NCBI GenBank assembly: GCA_910579465.1
Contig: CAJTUB010000011.1
Coordinates: 1 to 59,787 of the forward strand
DNA: 59,787 nucleotides
Direction: 5' to 3'
DNA from: an uncultured Lachnospiraceae bacterium
GTDB taxonomy: Bacteria > Bacillota > Clostridia > Lachnospirales > Lachnospiraceae
Both the position numbers and the translations under genes were made by a program. This document shows, piece by piece, positions 35,182 through 44,187 of this stretch. The notes under the pieces are model-generated. The model was not told the origin of the DNA. It made no database searches and worked only from the letters and a program-made list of their open reading frames with translations. The first letter of the stretch is position 1. Each line of letters opens with the position of its first letter.

Positions 35182-36057
35182 TTACTCCAAAAAATACCGT
35201 TTCAGACCATCCTGCCAGGAAGGAAGCGGGGAAAACCCGTTTTCCGCAAGCTTTGTAGTATCCATGCGGCAGTTTTTCGGGCGCAGGGCCCTGACCGGGA
35301 AGCCGGTGCTGTCAATAGGAAGAACGGTAACGGAAAGCCCTGCCAGCCTGAAAATCTCACAGGCAAGCTCGTACCGGCTGCAGAAGCCGGCGCTGGCGGC
35401 ATGGTAGGTGCCGTAACGTCCGCTTTCTATCATATCGGCAAACAGCGGTACAAGGTCCGGGATATAGGTCGGAGAGCCAATCTGGTCGGTTACGACGCGG
35501 AGAGTATCTCTGGTATTTGCCAGAGATAGCATAGTATTTATAAAGTTCGTTCCCTTTCTGGCATAGGTCCAGCTGATACGGACAATAAAATGCTTTGGCG
35601 CAAAGCGGGCAACTGCAAGCTCTCCGGCATATTTAGAGGCGCCATACACATTCAGTGGAGCGGGGGTATCCTCTGGCCGGAAAGGCTGCGTGCCGCTTCC
35701 GTCAAAGACATATTCGGTACTCGTATAAAGCAGGGGAACCGAATATTCCCCGCAGAGTTTTGCAATTTCCTCCGTAGCGGTTTCGTTGGTAAGACGGCAG
35801 AGCTGCGGTTCTTCTTCCGCAGGATCTACGGCGGTGTAGGCAGCACAGTGCATAACAGCCTCCGGCCGTGCCGCTTCAAATACCGTGCGGATTTGTCCGG
35901 TATCGGTTAAATCAAGGGCGGCATATGAAACATCCGGCAGCGTGGGAAGCGTGCAAAGCTCCCGCGCGGTGCCGGTGACGGTATGGCCGCGCATCGGCAG
36001 GGCTCTTATGAGCTCGTTTCCGAGCTGTCCGGTTACACCGGTAACTAAAATGTGCAT
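35182..36057 (-). CDS. rfbD: dTDP-4-dehydrorhamnose reductase
   Basis: A 291-residue extended SDR enzyme reducing the 4-keto sugar to dTDP-L-rhamnose. The N-terminal Rossmann motif is VTGVTGQLG. STEYVFDG (usually STDYVFDG) is followed by the catalytic YGASK. The C-terminal WQDGLKRYF resembles other RfbD ends. An upstream in-frame ATG (36105) is rejected because AAGGAAAGGA sits before the ATG at 36057 (MHILVTG). Confidence 0.94.
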   Translation of the reverse strand: MHILVTGVTGQLGNELIRALPMRGHTVTGTARELCTLPTLPDVSYAALDLTDTGQIRTVFEAARPEAVMHCAAYTAVDPAEEEPQLCRLTNETATEEIAKLCGEYSVPLLYTSTEYVFDGSGTQPFRPEDTPAPLNVYGASKYAGELAVARFAPKHFIVRISWTYARKGTNFINTMLSLANTRDTLRVVTDQIGSPTYIPDLVPLFADMIESGRYGTYHAASAGFCSRYELACEIFRLAGLSVTVLPIDSTGFPVRALRPKNCRMDTTKLAENGFSPLPSWQDGLKRYFLE

Positions 36058-36091
36058 AAAAAATCCTTTCCTTCTGGTCTGTATTTCGTGT

Positions 36092-37111
36092 CTAACGGTT
36101 GCCATACATTACTTCAATGTAATGTCTGTATTCTTCGCTCAGAATATGCTGCCACCAGTCCGGATGCTCCACATACCAGCGGATGGTTTTCCGGATGCCG
36201 TGCGCAAAGGTCTCGGACGGTGTAAAACCAAGCTCCCTGGTGATTTTTGCAGGGTCAATGGCATAGCGGCGGTCATGTCCCGGACGGTCCGAAACAAAAG
36301 AAATCAGGGACTCCGGTTTGCCTAATTCCTGCAGGATGGTCTTTACCACATGAAGATTCGTATACTCGTTGTGTCCGCCGATGTTGTAAACCTCTCCGGG
36401 AGTTCCCTTCTGCAAAATCAGGTCGATAGCGGCACAATGGTCGTCCACATACAGCCAGTCACGGACGTTTTCTCCGGTTCCGTAAACCGGTAGCTTCTCA
36501 TCCTTCAGGGCACGGAGTACCATAAGCGGAATCAGCTTTTCCGGAAACTGATACGGGCCGTAATTGTTGGAGCACCGCGAAATTGTCACCGGAAGCCCGA
36601 AGGTCCGGTGATAGGCAAGCACTAAAAGGTCAGCGCCTGCTTTTGCCGCGGAATAAGGGCTTGAGGTATGCAGAGGCGAGGTTTCGGTAAAAAACAGGTC
36701 AGGACGGTCTAACGGAAGGTCGCCGTAGACCTCATCCGTGGAAACCTGGTGAAACCGTTTTACGCCGAACGTGCGCGCCGCATCCAAAAGCACCTGTGTG
36801 CCGAGGACATTGGTGCGGATAAAAACAGAAGGGTCCAATACGGCGCGGTCCACATGGCTCTCTGCTGCAAAGTTTACGACGACATCAAACTGCTCTTTTT
36901 CAAACAGCTCTGTTACAAGAGCTGTATCGGCAATGTCCCCGTGGACAAACCGGTAATTCGGGGAAGCCTCGGCTTCCTTTAAGGATTCCGGATTTCCCGC
37001 GTAGGTCAGCAGGTCGAGATTCAAAATTTCGTACTCCGGATGATGCTTTTGCATATAGTAAATAAAGTTACTTCCGATAAAGCCGGCACCGCCGGTCACA
37101 CATAATTTCAT
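36092..37111 (-). CDS. rfbB: dTDP-glucose 4,6-dehydratase
   Basis: A 339-residue SDR enzyme making dTDP-4-keto-6-deoxyglucose. Motifs: VTGGAGFIGSNF (NAD), STDEVYGDL with the catalytic Thr/Asp/Glu triad, YSAAKAGAD (YxxxK) and SRCSNNYGPYQFPEKLIPL. Its ATG overlaps the rfbA stop as ATGA, showing coupled translation. Confidence 0.97.
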   Translation of the reverse strand: MKLCVTGGAGFIGSNFIYYMQKHHPEYEILNLDLLTYAGNPESLKEAEASPNYRFVHGDIADTALVTELFEKEQFDVVVNFAAESHVDRAVLDPSVFIRTNVLGTQVLLDAARTFGVKRFHQVSTDEVYGDLPLDRPDLFFTETSPLHTSSPYSAAKAGADLLVLAYHRTFGLPVTISRCSNNYGPYQFPEKLIPLMVLRALKDEKLPVYGTGENVRDWLYVDDHCAAIDLILQKGTPGEVYNIGGHNEYTNLHVVKTILQELGKPESLISFVSDRPGHDRRYAIDPAKITRELGFTPSETFAHGIRKTIRWYVEHPDWWQHILSEEYRHYIEVMYGNR

Positions 37112-38013
37112 CTGGACGTATCCCCCGTTCCGTAGAATATTTTTTCTTCCGCACTGTTCCGCAGATGCACGCCGTAAGCGGAATTACCATAGCGGGCAGC
37201 GGAGGAGAGCAGGGATTCCCTGGAAATCCAGCCGCGCAGCCAGGCAATTTCCTCCGGGGCGGAAATGACAATGCCCTGACGCTTCTGGAGCGTCTGGATA
37301 AAGCAGGAGGCTTCGGTAAGGCTGTCCGCCGTACCGGCGTCCATCCATGTAAAGCCGCGGTTGAGCAGCGTTACCTCTAGTATGCCTTGTTTCAGGTACA
37401 AATTATTTAGGTCCGTAATTTCAAGCTCTCCTCTGGCAGACGGCTTCAGCGTCTTTGCCAGAGAGACGACCCGGTTATCATAAAAATAAAGTCCGGTGAC
37501 ACAGTAATTGGACTTCGGGTGTTCCGGCTTTTCCTCAATGGAAAGCACCCTGTTTTCCGAATTGAACTCCAGAATGCCGAAGCGCTCCGGGTCGTTGACG
37601 TAGTAGCCGAATATCGTTGCAATACCGTGCTCCGCACGTTCCTTCGCATCGGTAAGAAGCCTGCCAAGACCGCTTCCGTGAAAGATATTATCCCCTAATA
37701 CCATGGCGCAGGCATCGTCCCCGATAAAGGACTCCCCCAGAAGAAACGCCTGTGCAAGACCGTCCGGGGAAGGCTGCACACAATAGGAAAGCCGGATGCC
37801 GAAGGCGGAGCCGTCACCGAGCAAAGCCTGAAAACGGGACTGCTCCTCCGGTGTGGAGATAATTAGGATATCCCGGATTCCGGCAAGCATCAGGGTGGAA
37901 AGCGGATAGTAAATCATCGGTTTATCATAAACAGGCAAAAGCTGTTTTGAGGTCACTAACGTGAGCGGGTAAAGACGGCTGCCGGACCCCCCGGCAAGAA
38001 TAATTCCTTTCAT
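37108..38013 (-). CDS. rfbA: Glucose-1-phosphate thymidylyltransferase
   Basis: A 301-residue nucleotidyltransferase forming dTDP-glucose, the first committed step to rhamnose. Motifs: LAGGSGSRLYPLT, KPMIYYPLS, VLGDNIF, EKPEHPKSN, and GFTWMDAGT. A TTG two codons upstream (38019) is possible, but AAAGGAG is best placed for the ATG at 38013. It is the first gene of the operon rfbA-B-D-C-vanY-capA on the minus strand. Confidence 0.96.
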   Translation of the reverse strand: MKGIILAGGSGSRLYPLTLVTSKQLLPVYDKPMIYYPLSTLMLAGIRDILIISTPEEQSRFQALLGDGSAFGIRLSYCVQPSPDGLAQAFLLGESFIGDDACAMVLGDNIFHGSGLGRLLTDAKERAEHGIATIFGYYVNDPERFGILEFNSENRVLSIEEKPEHPKSNYCVTGLYFYDNRVVSLAKTLKPSARGELEITDLNNLYLKQGILEVTLLNRGFTWMDAGTADSLTEASCFIQTLQKRQGIVISAPEEIAWLRGWISRESLLSSAARYGNSAYGVHLRNSAEEKIFYGTGDTSR

Positions 38014-38036
38014 ATGCAAGACTCCTTTCCGGTTAC

Positions 38037-38042
38037 ATTATA
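38037..38042 (-). promoter_or_regulatory. -10 box for the rhamnose/wall operon
   Basis: TATAAT on the minus strand (ATTATA on plus) lies 24 bases before the rfbA start. The -35 candidate at 17 bases, TAGATT, is weak, so help from an activator is possible. Confidence 0.55.
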
Positions 38043-38177
38043 GCGCAGGCAGGGTGGAAAATCTAGGGGGAAACGATTGATTATTTCCGGATTTCATGGT
38101 AGTATAGAAACGATAGTTAAAATCCGGTATCCCTGCTTTACGATAAGATACATAGGGAGAGGAAAAGGAGAAATGTA

Positions 38178-40712
38178 ATGATAAAGAATACGAAGAAATT
38201 TTTATGGATAAGTTTTTCGATTTTAGCTGTTGTCTGTATTGCCATGTTTGCCCTGGCGTCCCTTGTCATTAGCGAGAAAAGCGGCAATGCAATCAGTGCA
38301 GTCGGAGAGGTGTATATGTCTGCAATGGCAAGGCAGACACAGCAGAAGTTTGATGCGGTACTCGATTTGCAGATTTCAGAGATGAAGGGAATTGTAGAGA
38401 GACATCCTCCGGAAACGCTGGAGTATGGAGAGACGATGGTGGAGCAGCTGGCGCTGAGCGCCCAGGTGCGGGGCTTTGTCCACCTTGGTCTTTATACGGA
38501 GGATGGGAAATGTGAGACGGTTTATGGGAAGGAAATAGAATATGCAGATGAGAGTACCTTCCAGAAGGTGTTGAATGACAGCAGTCTCCGGGTATTTTCC
38601 GGTGTCGGTGAAGACGGGGAGAAGCTGCTTTGTATGCTGATTCATGCAGCATATCCTATGAAGAACGGCGGAACGAGCTTTGCAATGGTAGCCGCGCTTC
38701 CGATGGAATATCTGGGAGAAATCCTGGCTTTAGATGAAAAGGAAACGCTGATGCACTGTTCCATTATCCGCAGGAACGGCACCTATGTAATAAGGACCAA
38801 AGAAGAAGAGGACTATTTTACCCATATCTCGGAGGTTTTTTCCGAGCTTAACGGAAAGACAGCAAAGGAGTATGCCGGAGAGCTGCAGGAAGCAATCAAT
38901 GCGAACCAGGAGTATTCTGCCATTGTTCAGATAGACGGGGAGTATAGTTCCCTGCTGTGTACGCATCTGCCAAATTCCGAGTGGTATCTTGTATCAGTAA
39001 TGCCGTTCGGAATGTTGGATAATATCCTGGATGATTTGAGTAATCAGCGCCAGCTTATTATTCTGATTGTCAGCTTTATTATCCTTGCCGGGATTTCCCT
39101 GATTTTTATTTTCTATTACCGGTTGTCCCAGCAGCAGATGAGGGAATTATATAAAGCGGAGAAGGAAGCCGTAAAGGCAAATAAGGCGAAAAGTGAATTT
39201 CTTTCCAGTATGAGCCATGATATCCGTACACCGATGAACGGAATCGTGGGAATGACGGCGATTGCAATGGCAAATGCAGAGGATACCGCGCGTGTAAAGG
39301 ACTGTCTGACGAAGATAGCCCTGTCCAGTAAGCATTTGCTGGGATTGATTAACGATGTTCTGGATATGTCCAAAATCGAGAGCGGCAAGCTGTCGTTAAA
39401 TATGAGCCAGATATCCCTGCGCGAGACAATGGATAACATTGTCAATATTGCACAGCCGCAGATAAAGGCGCGTAACCAGCATTTTGATATTTTTATCCAG
39501 AAAATACAGGCAGAGGATGTCTGCTGTGACAGCATACGTTTGAATCAGGTGCTGATTAATCTGCTATCTAATGCGATAAAGTTCACACCGGAGGGCGGTT
39601 ATGTGAACGTCTACTTAGAGCAGGAGGCATCTCCGGCGGGGGACGCTTATGTAAGATGTCATTTCAGGGTAAAGGACAATGGAATCGGGATGACGCAGGA
39701 GTTCCAGGAAAAAATCTTTGAGACTTTTTCGAGAGAAAAGAACCTGCGGGTTGACAGAACGGAAGGAACGGGTCTTGGGATGGCAATCACAAAAGCGATT
39801 GTGGATGCCATGAATGGTACGATAGAAGTAAAGAGCGCACCGGGCGAGGGAAGCGAGTTTCATATCGTACTTGATTTGGAAAAGGCAGCGGTCCGGGAGG
39901 AGGAAATGGTGCTTCCGCCTTGGAGGATGCTGGTGGTAGATAACAATAAAGACCTTTGCCTGAGCGCGGTTTCTTCGCTGAAGGAAATCGGCATTGAGGC
40001 GCAGTGGGCAATGGACGGAAGAACAGCGGTAGAGATGGTGAAAAAGTGCCATCAGGAGAAAAACGATTACGAAATTGTGTTGCTAGACTGGAAGATGCCG
40101 GAAATGGACGGACTGCATACGGCGCGGGAAATGAGGAAGCATCTGGGCGACAATGTTCCGATTCTGATTATTTCCGCGTATGACTGGAGCGATATTGAAC
40201 AGGAGGCAGAGGAAGCCGGAATACAGGGCTTCATTTCCAAGCCGCTGTTTAAGTCCAATCTCTTTCTGGGACTCAGCCGCTATATGCTGGATACGCCGGT
40301 CAAGGAAGCAGAGAAGAAAACGGACTATCAGGAGTTTGCAGGAAAGCGTATTCTGCTGGCAGAGGATAATGACCTGAACTGGGAGATTGCAGAGGCGATT
40401 CTTTCCGAGGCCGGATTTGCTTTGGAAAGAGCAGAGAACGGTCAGGTCTGTGTGGAAAAGTTCAGCCAGTCGGAAGCCGGATTTTATGACATTATTCTGA
40501 TGGATATCCGGATGCCTGTGATGAACGGCTACGAAGCGTCGAAGGCAATCCGTGCCTTAGACCGCCCGGATGTCAATCTGCCGATTCTTGCGATGACCGC
40601 GGATGCGTTTTCGGATGATATACAGCATTGTCTTGACTGTGGTATGAATGAGCATATTGCAAAGCCGATTGATATTAACCGGCTTACCCAGATATTGAAG
40701 AAGTATCTTTAA
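38178..40712 (+). CDS. Hybrid sensor histidine kinase with two receiver domains
   Basis: An 844-residue membrane sensor with two membrane helices (about 10-32 and 290-313) bracketing a large extracytoplasmic Cache-like domain. HisKA follows with H347 (SSMSHDIRTPMNG), then HATPase with NLLSNAIKFT, DNGIGM and GTGLGMAI. The first receiver has phosphoacceptor D637 (LLDWKMPEMDG), and the second has a full pocket with D776 (LMDIRMPVMNG). No histidine-phosphotransfer or DNA-binding domain is attached, so an unlinked output partner is needed. AAAGGAG precedes the ATG. A stem-loop follows its stop. Confidence 0.92.
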   Translation: MIKNTKKFLWISFSILAVVCIAMFALASLVISEKSGNAISAVGEVYMSAMARQTQQKFDAVLDLQISEMKGIVERHPPETLEYGETMVEQLALSAQVRGFVHLGLYTEDGKCETVYGKEIEYADESTFQKVLNDSSLRVFSGVGEDGEKLLCMLIHAAYPMKNGGTSFAMVAALPMEYLGEILALDEKETLMHCSIIRRNGTYVIRTKEEEDYFTHISEVFSELNGKTAKEYAGELQEAINANQEYSAIVQIDGEYSSLLCTHLPNSEWYLVSVMPFGMLDNILDDLSNQRQLIILIVSFIILAGISLIFIFYYRLSQQQMRELYKAEKEAVKANKAKSEFLSSMSHDIRTPMNGIVGMTAIAMANAEDTARVKDCLTKIALSSKHLLGLINDVLDMSKIESGKLSLNMSQISLRETMDNIVNIAQPQIKARNQHFDIFIQKIQAEDVCCDSIRLNQVLINLLSNAIKFTPEGGYVNVYLEQEASPAGDAYVRCHFRVKDNGIGMTQEFQEKIFETFSREKNLRVDRTEGTGLGMAITKAIVDAMNGTIEVKSAPGEGSEFHIVLDLEKAAVREEEMVLPPWRMLVVDNNKDLCLSAVSSLKEIGIEAQWAMDGRTAVEMVKKCHQEKNDYEIVLLDWKMPEMDGLHTAREMRKHLGDNVPILIISAYDWSDIEQEAEEAGIQGFISKPLFKSNLFLGLSRYMLDTPVKEAEKKTDYQEFAGKRILLAEDNDLNWEIAEAILSEAGFALERAENGQVCVEKFSQSEAGFYDIILMDIRMPVMNGYEASKAIRALDRPDVNLPILAMTADAFSDDIQHCLDCGMNEHIAKPIDINRLTQILKKYL

Positions 40713-40718
40713 CCGGAA

Positions 40719-40756
40719 GGGACGCCGTACAGACTGTGTGGTTTGTGCGGCGTCCC
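40719..40756 (+). terminator. Terminator-like stem-loop after the hybrid kinase
   Basis: GGGACGCCG (40719-40727) pairs perfectly with CGGCGTCCC (40748-40756); the loop is 20 bases and the tail (TGGTTGTTG) is only partly T-rich. Partial termination is likely. Confidence 0.6.
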
Positions 40757-40777
40757 TGGTTGTTGTAAGGAGGGACG

Positions 40778-41809
40778 ATGAAACAGACGGAACGTTTTAA
40801 GAGGGAAAAGAGACGCCGGGGCTTTGCAATTATATTGTGGGGTCTTGTCGGCATAAGCCTGTTTATTGTTATTGGGTATAGGATGTACGGGAAGGAGTGG
40901 AAACAGTATTGGAATCCTGTGGTTGATGATAAATGCAACGATAATTTTACGGTATATGAGCAGGAAAATTTAGCAGTATCCGGCGATTTTTTATATTATT
41001 GCGACTTGAACAGGGAAACTGCATTATGCAGCTATAACCTAAAAACGAAGGAAATAGAGGTTTTGAAGCAAAGGGCGGGAGCGTTGAAAAAGACAGGAAC
41101 GGGGATTTATTATATTACAGATTCTACGGTATACCGGATTTCCGGGGAAGGGCTTCGGCTGGTATGCGATATTCCGGCAAAGGGGTTTGATTTTATTGAT
41201 TTTTATGAGAACGTAGTGTATTGGACAGGAAAAGAACGCGGGACTGATGAAACAAAGAAAGATTTGCCAGTATTGCAATATTCTATTTATATGCAGAATG
41301 TAGCAGGAGAAAATGAACCAGAGCTGATTTTCCAGTCAGAGGATATGGTTTATGATATTGTGTTGGTGCAGCAAAATATTTATGTAATGACAGAGAATGC
41401 AATTTGTAAAATAGAATCCGGGACGGGGGAAATGAAAAAATTGCCTGATATTTATGGTGTGAAGTTTTATACGAATGGCTCCCGTACTTTATTTGAAGGG
41501 TCTGATGAAGATGGAAAGGGTTATTATGAGATACTGCAGGATGGCGCGATAAAGAAGCTGACACTCCATACCGGAAGTGTCGCGGCAGTTTTTCAGGAAT
41601 GCCTATATTATATTGATGAGGTTGGCTTGAAGGCTTGTGATTTAAAAGCCGAAACGGTACAGGAAAAGCTTTTATTTAAAATGCCGGGACGGTCATGGTA
41701 TCAAATGGAAGTATGTGAGCAGTGGGTTATCCTGCGGGATGCTGCTTTGAATCATATCTGGTTCTGTGATTTGAAAAGCGGTGCAACAGAGGATATGATT
41801 TTGCAATAG
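40778..41809 (+). CDS. Membrane-anchored beta-propeller-like protein (DUF5050-like)
   Basis: A 343-residue protein with a basic N-terminus, one membrane helix (about 15-33) and an extracytoplasmic region made of repeated short strands with Tyr/Gly turns (DFLYYCDLN, GIYYITDSTVYRI, QNIYVMTENAICKI, CLYYIDEVGLKACDL). This resembles DUF5050 or PQQ-like propeller repeats. No catalytic motif is seen. AAGGAGGG precedes the ATG. Its 3' half becomes AT-rich compared with neighbours. Confidence 0.6.
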   Translation: MKQTERFKREKRRRGFAIILWGLVGISLFIVIGYRMYGKEWKQYWNPVVDDKCNDNFTVYEQENLAVSGDFLYYCDLNRETALCSYNLKTKEIEVLKQRAGALKKTGTGIYYITDSTVYRISGEGLRLVCDIPAKGFDFIDFYENVVYWTGKERGTDETKKDLPVLQYSIYMQNVAGENEPELIFQSEDMVYDIVLVQQNIYVMTENAICKIESGTGEMKKLPDIYGVKFYTNGSRTLFEGSDEDGKGYYEILQDGAIKKLTLHTGSVAAVFQECLYYIDEVGLKACDLKAETVQEKLLFKMPGRSWYQMEVCEQWVILRDAALNHIWFCDLKSGATEDMILQ

Positions 41810-41891
41810 TTATAATGTGAAGTGTTAAAGCGAACCTTTTATGGAACAAAAAGAAATGTAAAGTATACAAAAGCTTCAGGGATGTGATAAA

Positions 41892-42284
41892 TTGGACAAC
41901 AAAAATAAAAAGAAACAAAGAGCCATGTATCTGATTGTGGCAGCGGTGCTTTTCGGAACAGAGGTTTTTATCGCGTTATTTGTGCATGACCGTTTTGTGC
42001 GTCCGTATCTGGGTGATGTGCTTGTAGTGCTTTTCCTTTATGCGTTTGTCAGGATTTTTATTCCGGAGAGAATAGCCCTGTTGCCGTTGTATATTTTCCT
42101 GTTTGCGTCGGCGGTCGAGGTGTTGCAGTATTTTGAACTTGTTAAGGTACTGGGGCTGGAACAGAACCGGGTCTTGTCCGTGGTGCTCGGCTCTACCTTC
42201 GACTGGAAGGACATCGGGTGCTATGCCGCGGGCTGCCTGTTGCTTGGACTTTATGAGGTGTTCTGCAGGCGAAGGAGGTTCTGA
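41892..42284 (+). CDS. DUF2809-like small membrane protein
   Basis: A 130-residue polytopic protein with about four hydrophobic segments (13-32, 40-56, 60-77, 106-122). The charged motifs AVEVLQYFELVKVLG and GSTFDWKDIGCYAAG are typical of the DUF2809/VanZ-related group. Function is unknown. The start is taken as TTG at 41892, with GGGATGTG upstream; a later ATG at 41925 would cut the basic leader. Confidence 0.68.
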   Translation: MDNKNKKKQRAMYLIVAAVLFGTEVFIALFVHDRFVRPYLGDVLVVLFLYAFVRIFIPERIALLPLYIFLFASAVEVLQYFELVKVLGLEQNRVLSVVLGSTFDWKDIGCYAAGCLLLGLYEVFCRRRRF

Positions 42285-42458
42285 GTACCTGTAGAGTACA
42301 GCCTTTCATGCGCCGTTCCTATTTATATCTCTTTTTGTGTATCTGGATTTGCCGTAGAATCTGCTGCTTCGCAGCACAAATCCGGTGTAGGAAACGCTTT
42401 CATCAGTGTTTCCCTAAAAAATATAAAAGTTCAGGGCGGAAATCCAAAGGGGAGGTTA
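42285..42458 (+). other. Gene-free leader with nested hairpins
   Basis: No reading frame is supported here. A two-level hairpin spans 42345-42383 (GGATTTG/CAAATCC outside, TGCTGC-TTC-GCAGCA inside). A second follows at 42390-42413 (GGAAAC/GTTTCC), before CTAAAAAAT. There is no T-run suitable for termination. This could be a small structured RNA or the processed 3' end of the upstream gene. Confidence 0.5.
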
Positions 42459-42487
42459 TAGACAAATTTTGCAGGAAATGATAAAAT
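42459..42487 (+). promoter_or_regulatory. Promoter of the Sel1-repeat gene
   Basis: TAGACA (42459-42464), 17-base spacer and TAAAAT (42482-42487), with a TG one base before the -10 box. It fits the ATG at 42562. Confidence 0.7.
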
Positions 42488-42561
42488 TGTAACAGGGCAT
42501 TTTAAAGGTGTTTTGTTTTATTATTTTAAATCCGTCAGGTCAGGAAAGGAATGCGAAGATT

Positions 42562-43803
42562 ATGGGAAAAGCATTGAGCAATGAAGTAAAGCAGGCATTA
42601 CAGGATATTTATTATAACGAGCGGACGGGCCGGGGCAAGGAGGCATTTGTCCTGTTGGAGAAGGCTTCCGCAGCCGGGGACGGTGACGCCACCTGTGTTC
42701 TGGCGCGGTGTCTGTGCGGCGAACAGTATGTGTGGGCGGGGCATAGATTCCCGGAGGACGACGGGCGTGCCACGAAGCTGTTACATAAGTCAGTAGAGCA
42801 GGGAAGTGCTCTGGGTGTCCTGGTAGCGCTGCGCAGCGGAGAGCTGAAGCCGTCCCTGGAGAAGTCGATGCCGTTTGCCAGTCTGCAGGAGGCATTTGAC
42901 GAGGTGCTTGCTCTGGCGGAGAAGGGAGATGCATTCTGCCAGTATGTCATTGCAAATTCCTATTTCTGGTGGGATTTTCTGCGGATTCAGAATAAAAATA
43001 AGAACTCCTTCGCTACGCAGGGAGGCTATAAGGCGTATCTGAAGGAAAATGTCTCTAAGTGCGAGGACTGGTTCTGGAAGGCGCTCCGGGGCGGCATGTA
43101 CTTTGCGGCAAATAACCTGAGGCACTATTACACGAAGGGAGACGAGGATATTATTGCGCCGCGGCCGGAAAAGGCGAAAGACCTCCAGAAAATCAGTGCG
43201 GAAGCAGGGCATCCGTTTCACCAGTCGTTTTATGCAGATGCTTTGGAAGAGGCGGGCCGGAAGGAGGAAGCGCTCCATTGGTTCCGGCTGGCTGCTGAGG
43301 GCGGGAATCCGGGTGCCTGGAGCGATGTAGGACGGTTCTATTTTGACGGCATTGCTACGGAAAAGGACGAGGCTTACGCGGTCCAGTGCTTTGAAAAGGA
43401 TATTCCTTACGGGAACATCTGTGCCCACAATATGTTAGGAAAAGCATACTTTTTCGGGCGGGGCGTTGAACAGGACTATGGCAAGGCATTTTCGCTGCTT
43501 TCGTTCTCTTATCAGAAGGGAAACAAATGGGGTATCTATTATCTTGGGAAATGCTGCTTTGACGGTCTTGGCACGCCGCAGGATTACGGAAAGGCGAGAA
43601 TGTATTTAGAGCAGGTGAACTGGAACAACGACGATGTTTCTTATATGCTGGGCTTTATTTACGGCAGGGGCTTAGGCGTGGAGCAGGATATTCCGAAGGC
43701 AGTTACTTATCTGCAAAAGGCAGGGAATCATCAGGAAGCAAAAAAGGAGCTCCGGAATTATAAAAAGACTCTTTTCGGGACATGGAAGTTCCGTCAAAGA
43801 TAA
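42562..43803 (+). CDS. Sel1-repeat (TPR-like) protein
   Basis: A 413-residue cytosolic helical-repeat protein with no signal peptide. The C-terminal half shows clear Sel1 units: ALHWFRLAAEGGNPGAWSDV, MLGKAYFFGRGVEQDYGKA, LGKCCFDGLGTPQDYGKA and MLGFIYGRGLGVEQDIPKA; the N-terminal repeats are more degenerate. Such proteins serve as scaffolds in signalling or protein complexes. An upstream in-frame ATG (42508) lies too near the promoter; AGGAAAGGA supports 42562. Confidence 0.88.
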   Translation: MGKALSNEVKQALQDIYYNERTGRGKEAFVLLEKASAAGDGDATCVLARCLCGEQYVWAGHRFPEDDGRATKLLHKSVEQGSALGVLVALRSGELKPSLEKSMPFASLQEAFDEVLALAEKGDAFCQYVIANSYFWWDFLRIQNKNKNSFATQGGYKAYLKENVSKCEDWFWKALRGGMYFAANNLRHYYTKGDEDIIAPRPEKAKDLQKISAEAGHPFHQSFYADALEEAGRKEEALHWFRLAAEGGNPGAWSDVGRFYFDGIATEKDEAYAVQCFEKDIPYGNICAHNMLGKAYFFGRGVEQDYGKAFSLLSFSYQKGNKWGIYYLGKCCFDGLGTPQDYGKARMYLEQVNWNNDDVSYMLGFIYGRGLGVEQDIPKAVTYLQKAGNHQEAKKELRNYKKTLFGTWKFRQR

Positions 43804-43825
43804 GTAAAGCAGGAGGTGAAATAAA

Positions 43826-44146
43826 ATGGAAATGGTGACGGCGATTTTCTGTCTGGTAATCGCAGCAGCAGCCTTTGTTATCAGCGTGTTTTCCTTCAGG
43901 GGAAAGGGAATACTGTTGAATAATGCCTGGTTTTATGCTTCTAAGGAAGAACACAGGACAATGGATAAACGGCCGCACTACCGGCAGTCCGGGGTCGTAT
44001 TCTGCTTCATCGGGACTATTTTTACTCTGTATGCAGTCAGGGTAATGACCGGGTGGAGCTGGATCTTTTATCTGTTCCTTCTGGACATTGCTGCTGTCAT
44101 TCTTTATGCCGTCGTATCCTCCATATGGATTGAAAAAAGGGGCTGA
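43826..44146 (+). CDS. DUF3784-like small membrane protein
   Basis: A 106-residue protein with three hydrophobic segments (about 5-24, 55-75, 80-98) and the cytosolic stretch NNAWFYASKEEHRTMDKR, resembling the SKEEK loop of DUF3784 proteins. AGGAGGTG precedes the ATG, 22 bases after the Sel1 gene stop. Its last codons lie inside the terminator of the convergent HAD gene. Confidence 0.65.
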   Translation: MEMVTAIFCLVIAAAAFVISVFSFRGKGILLNNAWFYASKEEHRTMDKRPHYRQSGVVFCFIGTIFTLYAVRVMTGWSWIFYLFLLDIAAVILYAVVSSIWIEKRG

Positions 44147-44164
44147 CGCACGAAGTGCAGCCCC
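44139..44164 (-). terminator. Terminator of the HAD/NUDIX operon, overlapping the convergent gene
   Basis: GGGGCTG / CAGCCCC with an inner GCAC/GTGC. Read on the minus strand it is followed by TTTTTT (the AAAAAA at 44133-44138 on plus). It therefore terminates the minus-strand transcript, while the same bases encode the end of the plus-strand gene. Confidence 0.8.
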
Positions 44165-44187
44165 GGCTTACAAGCGGAGGGTATCTC

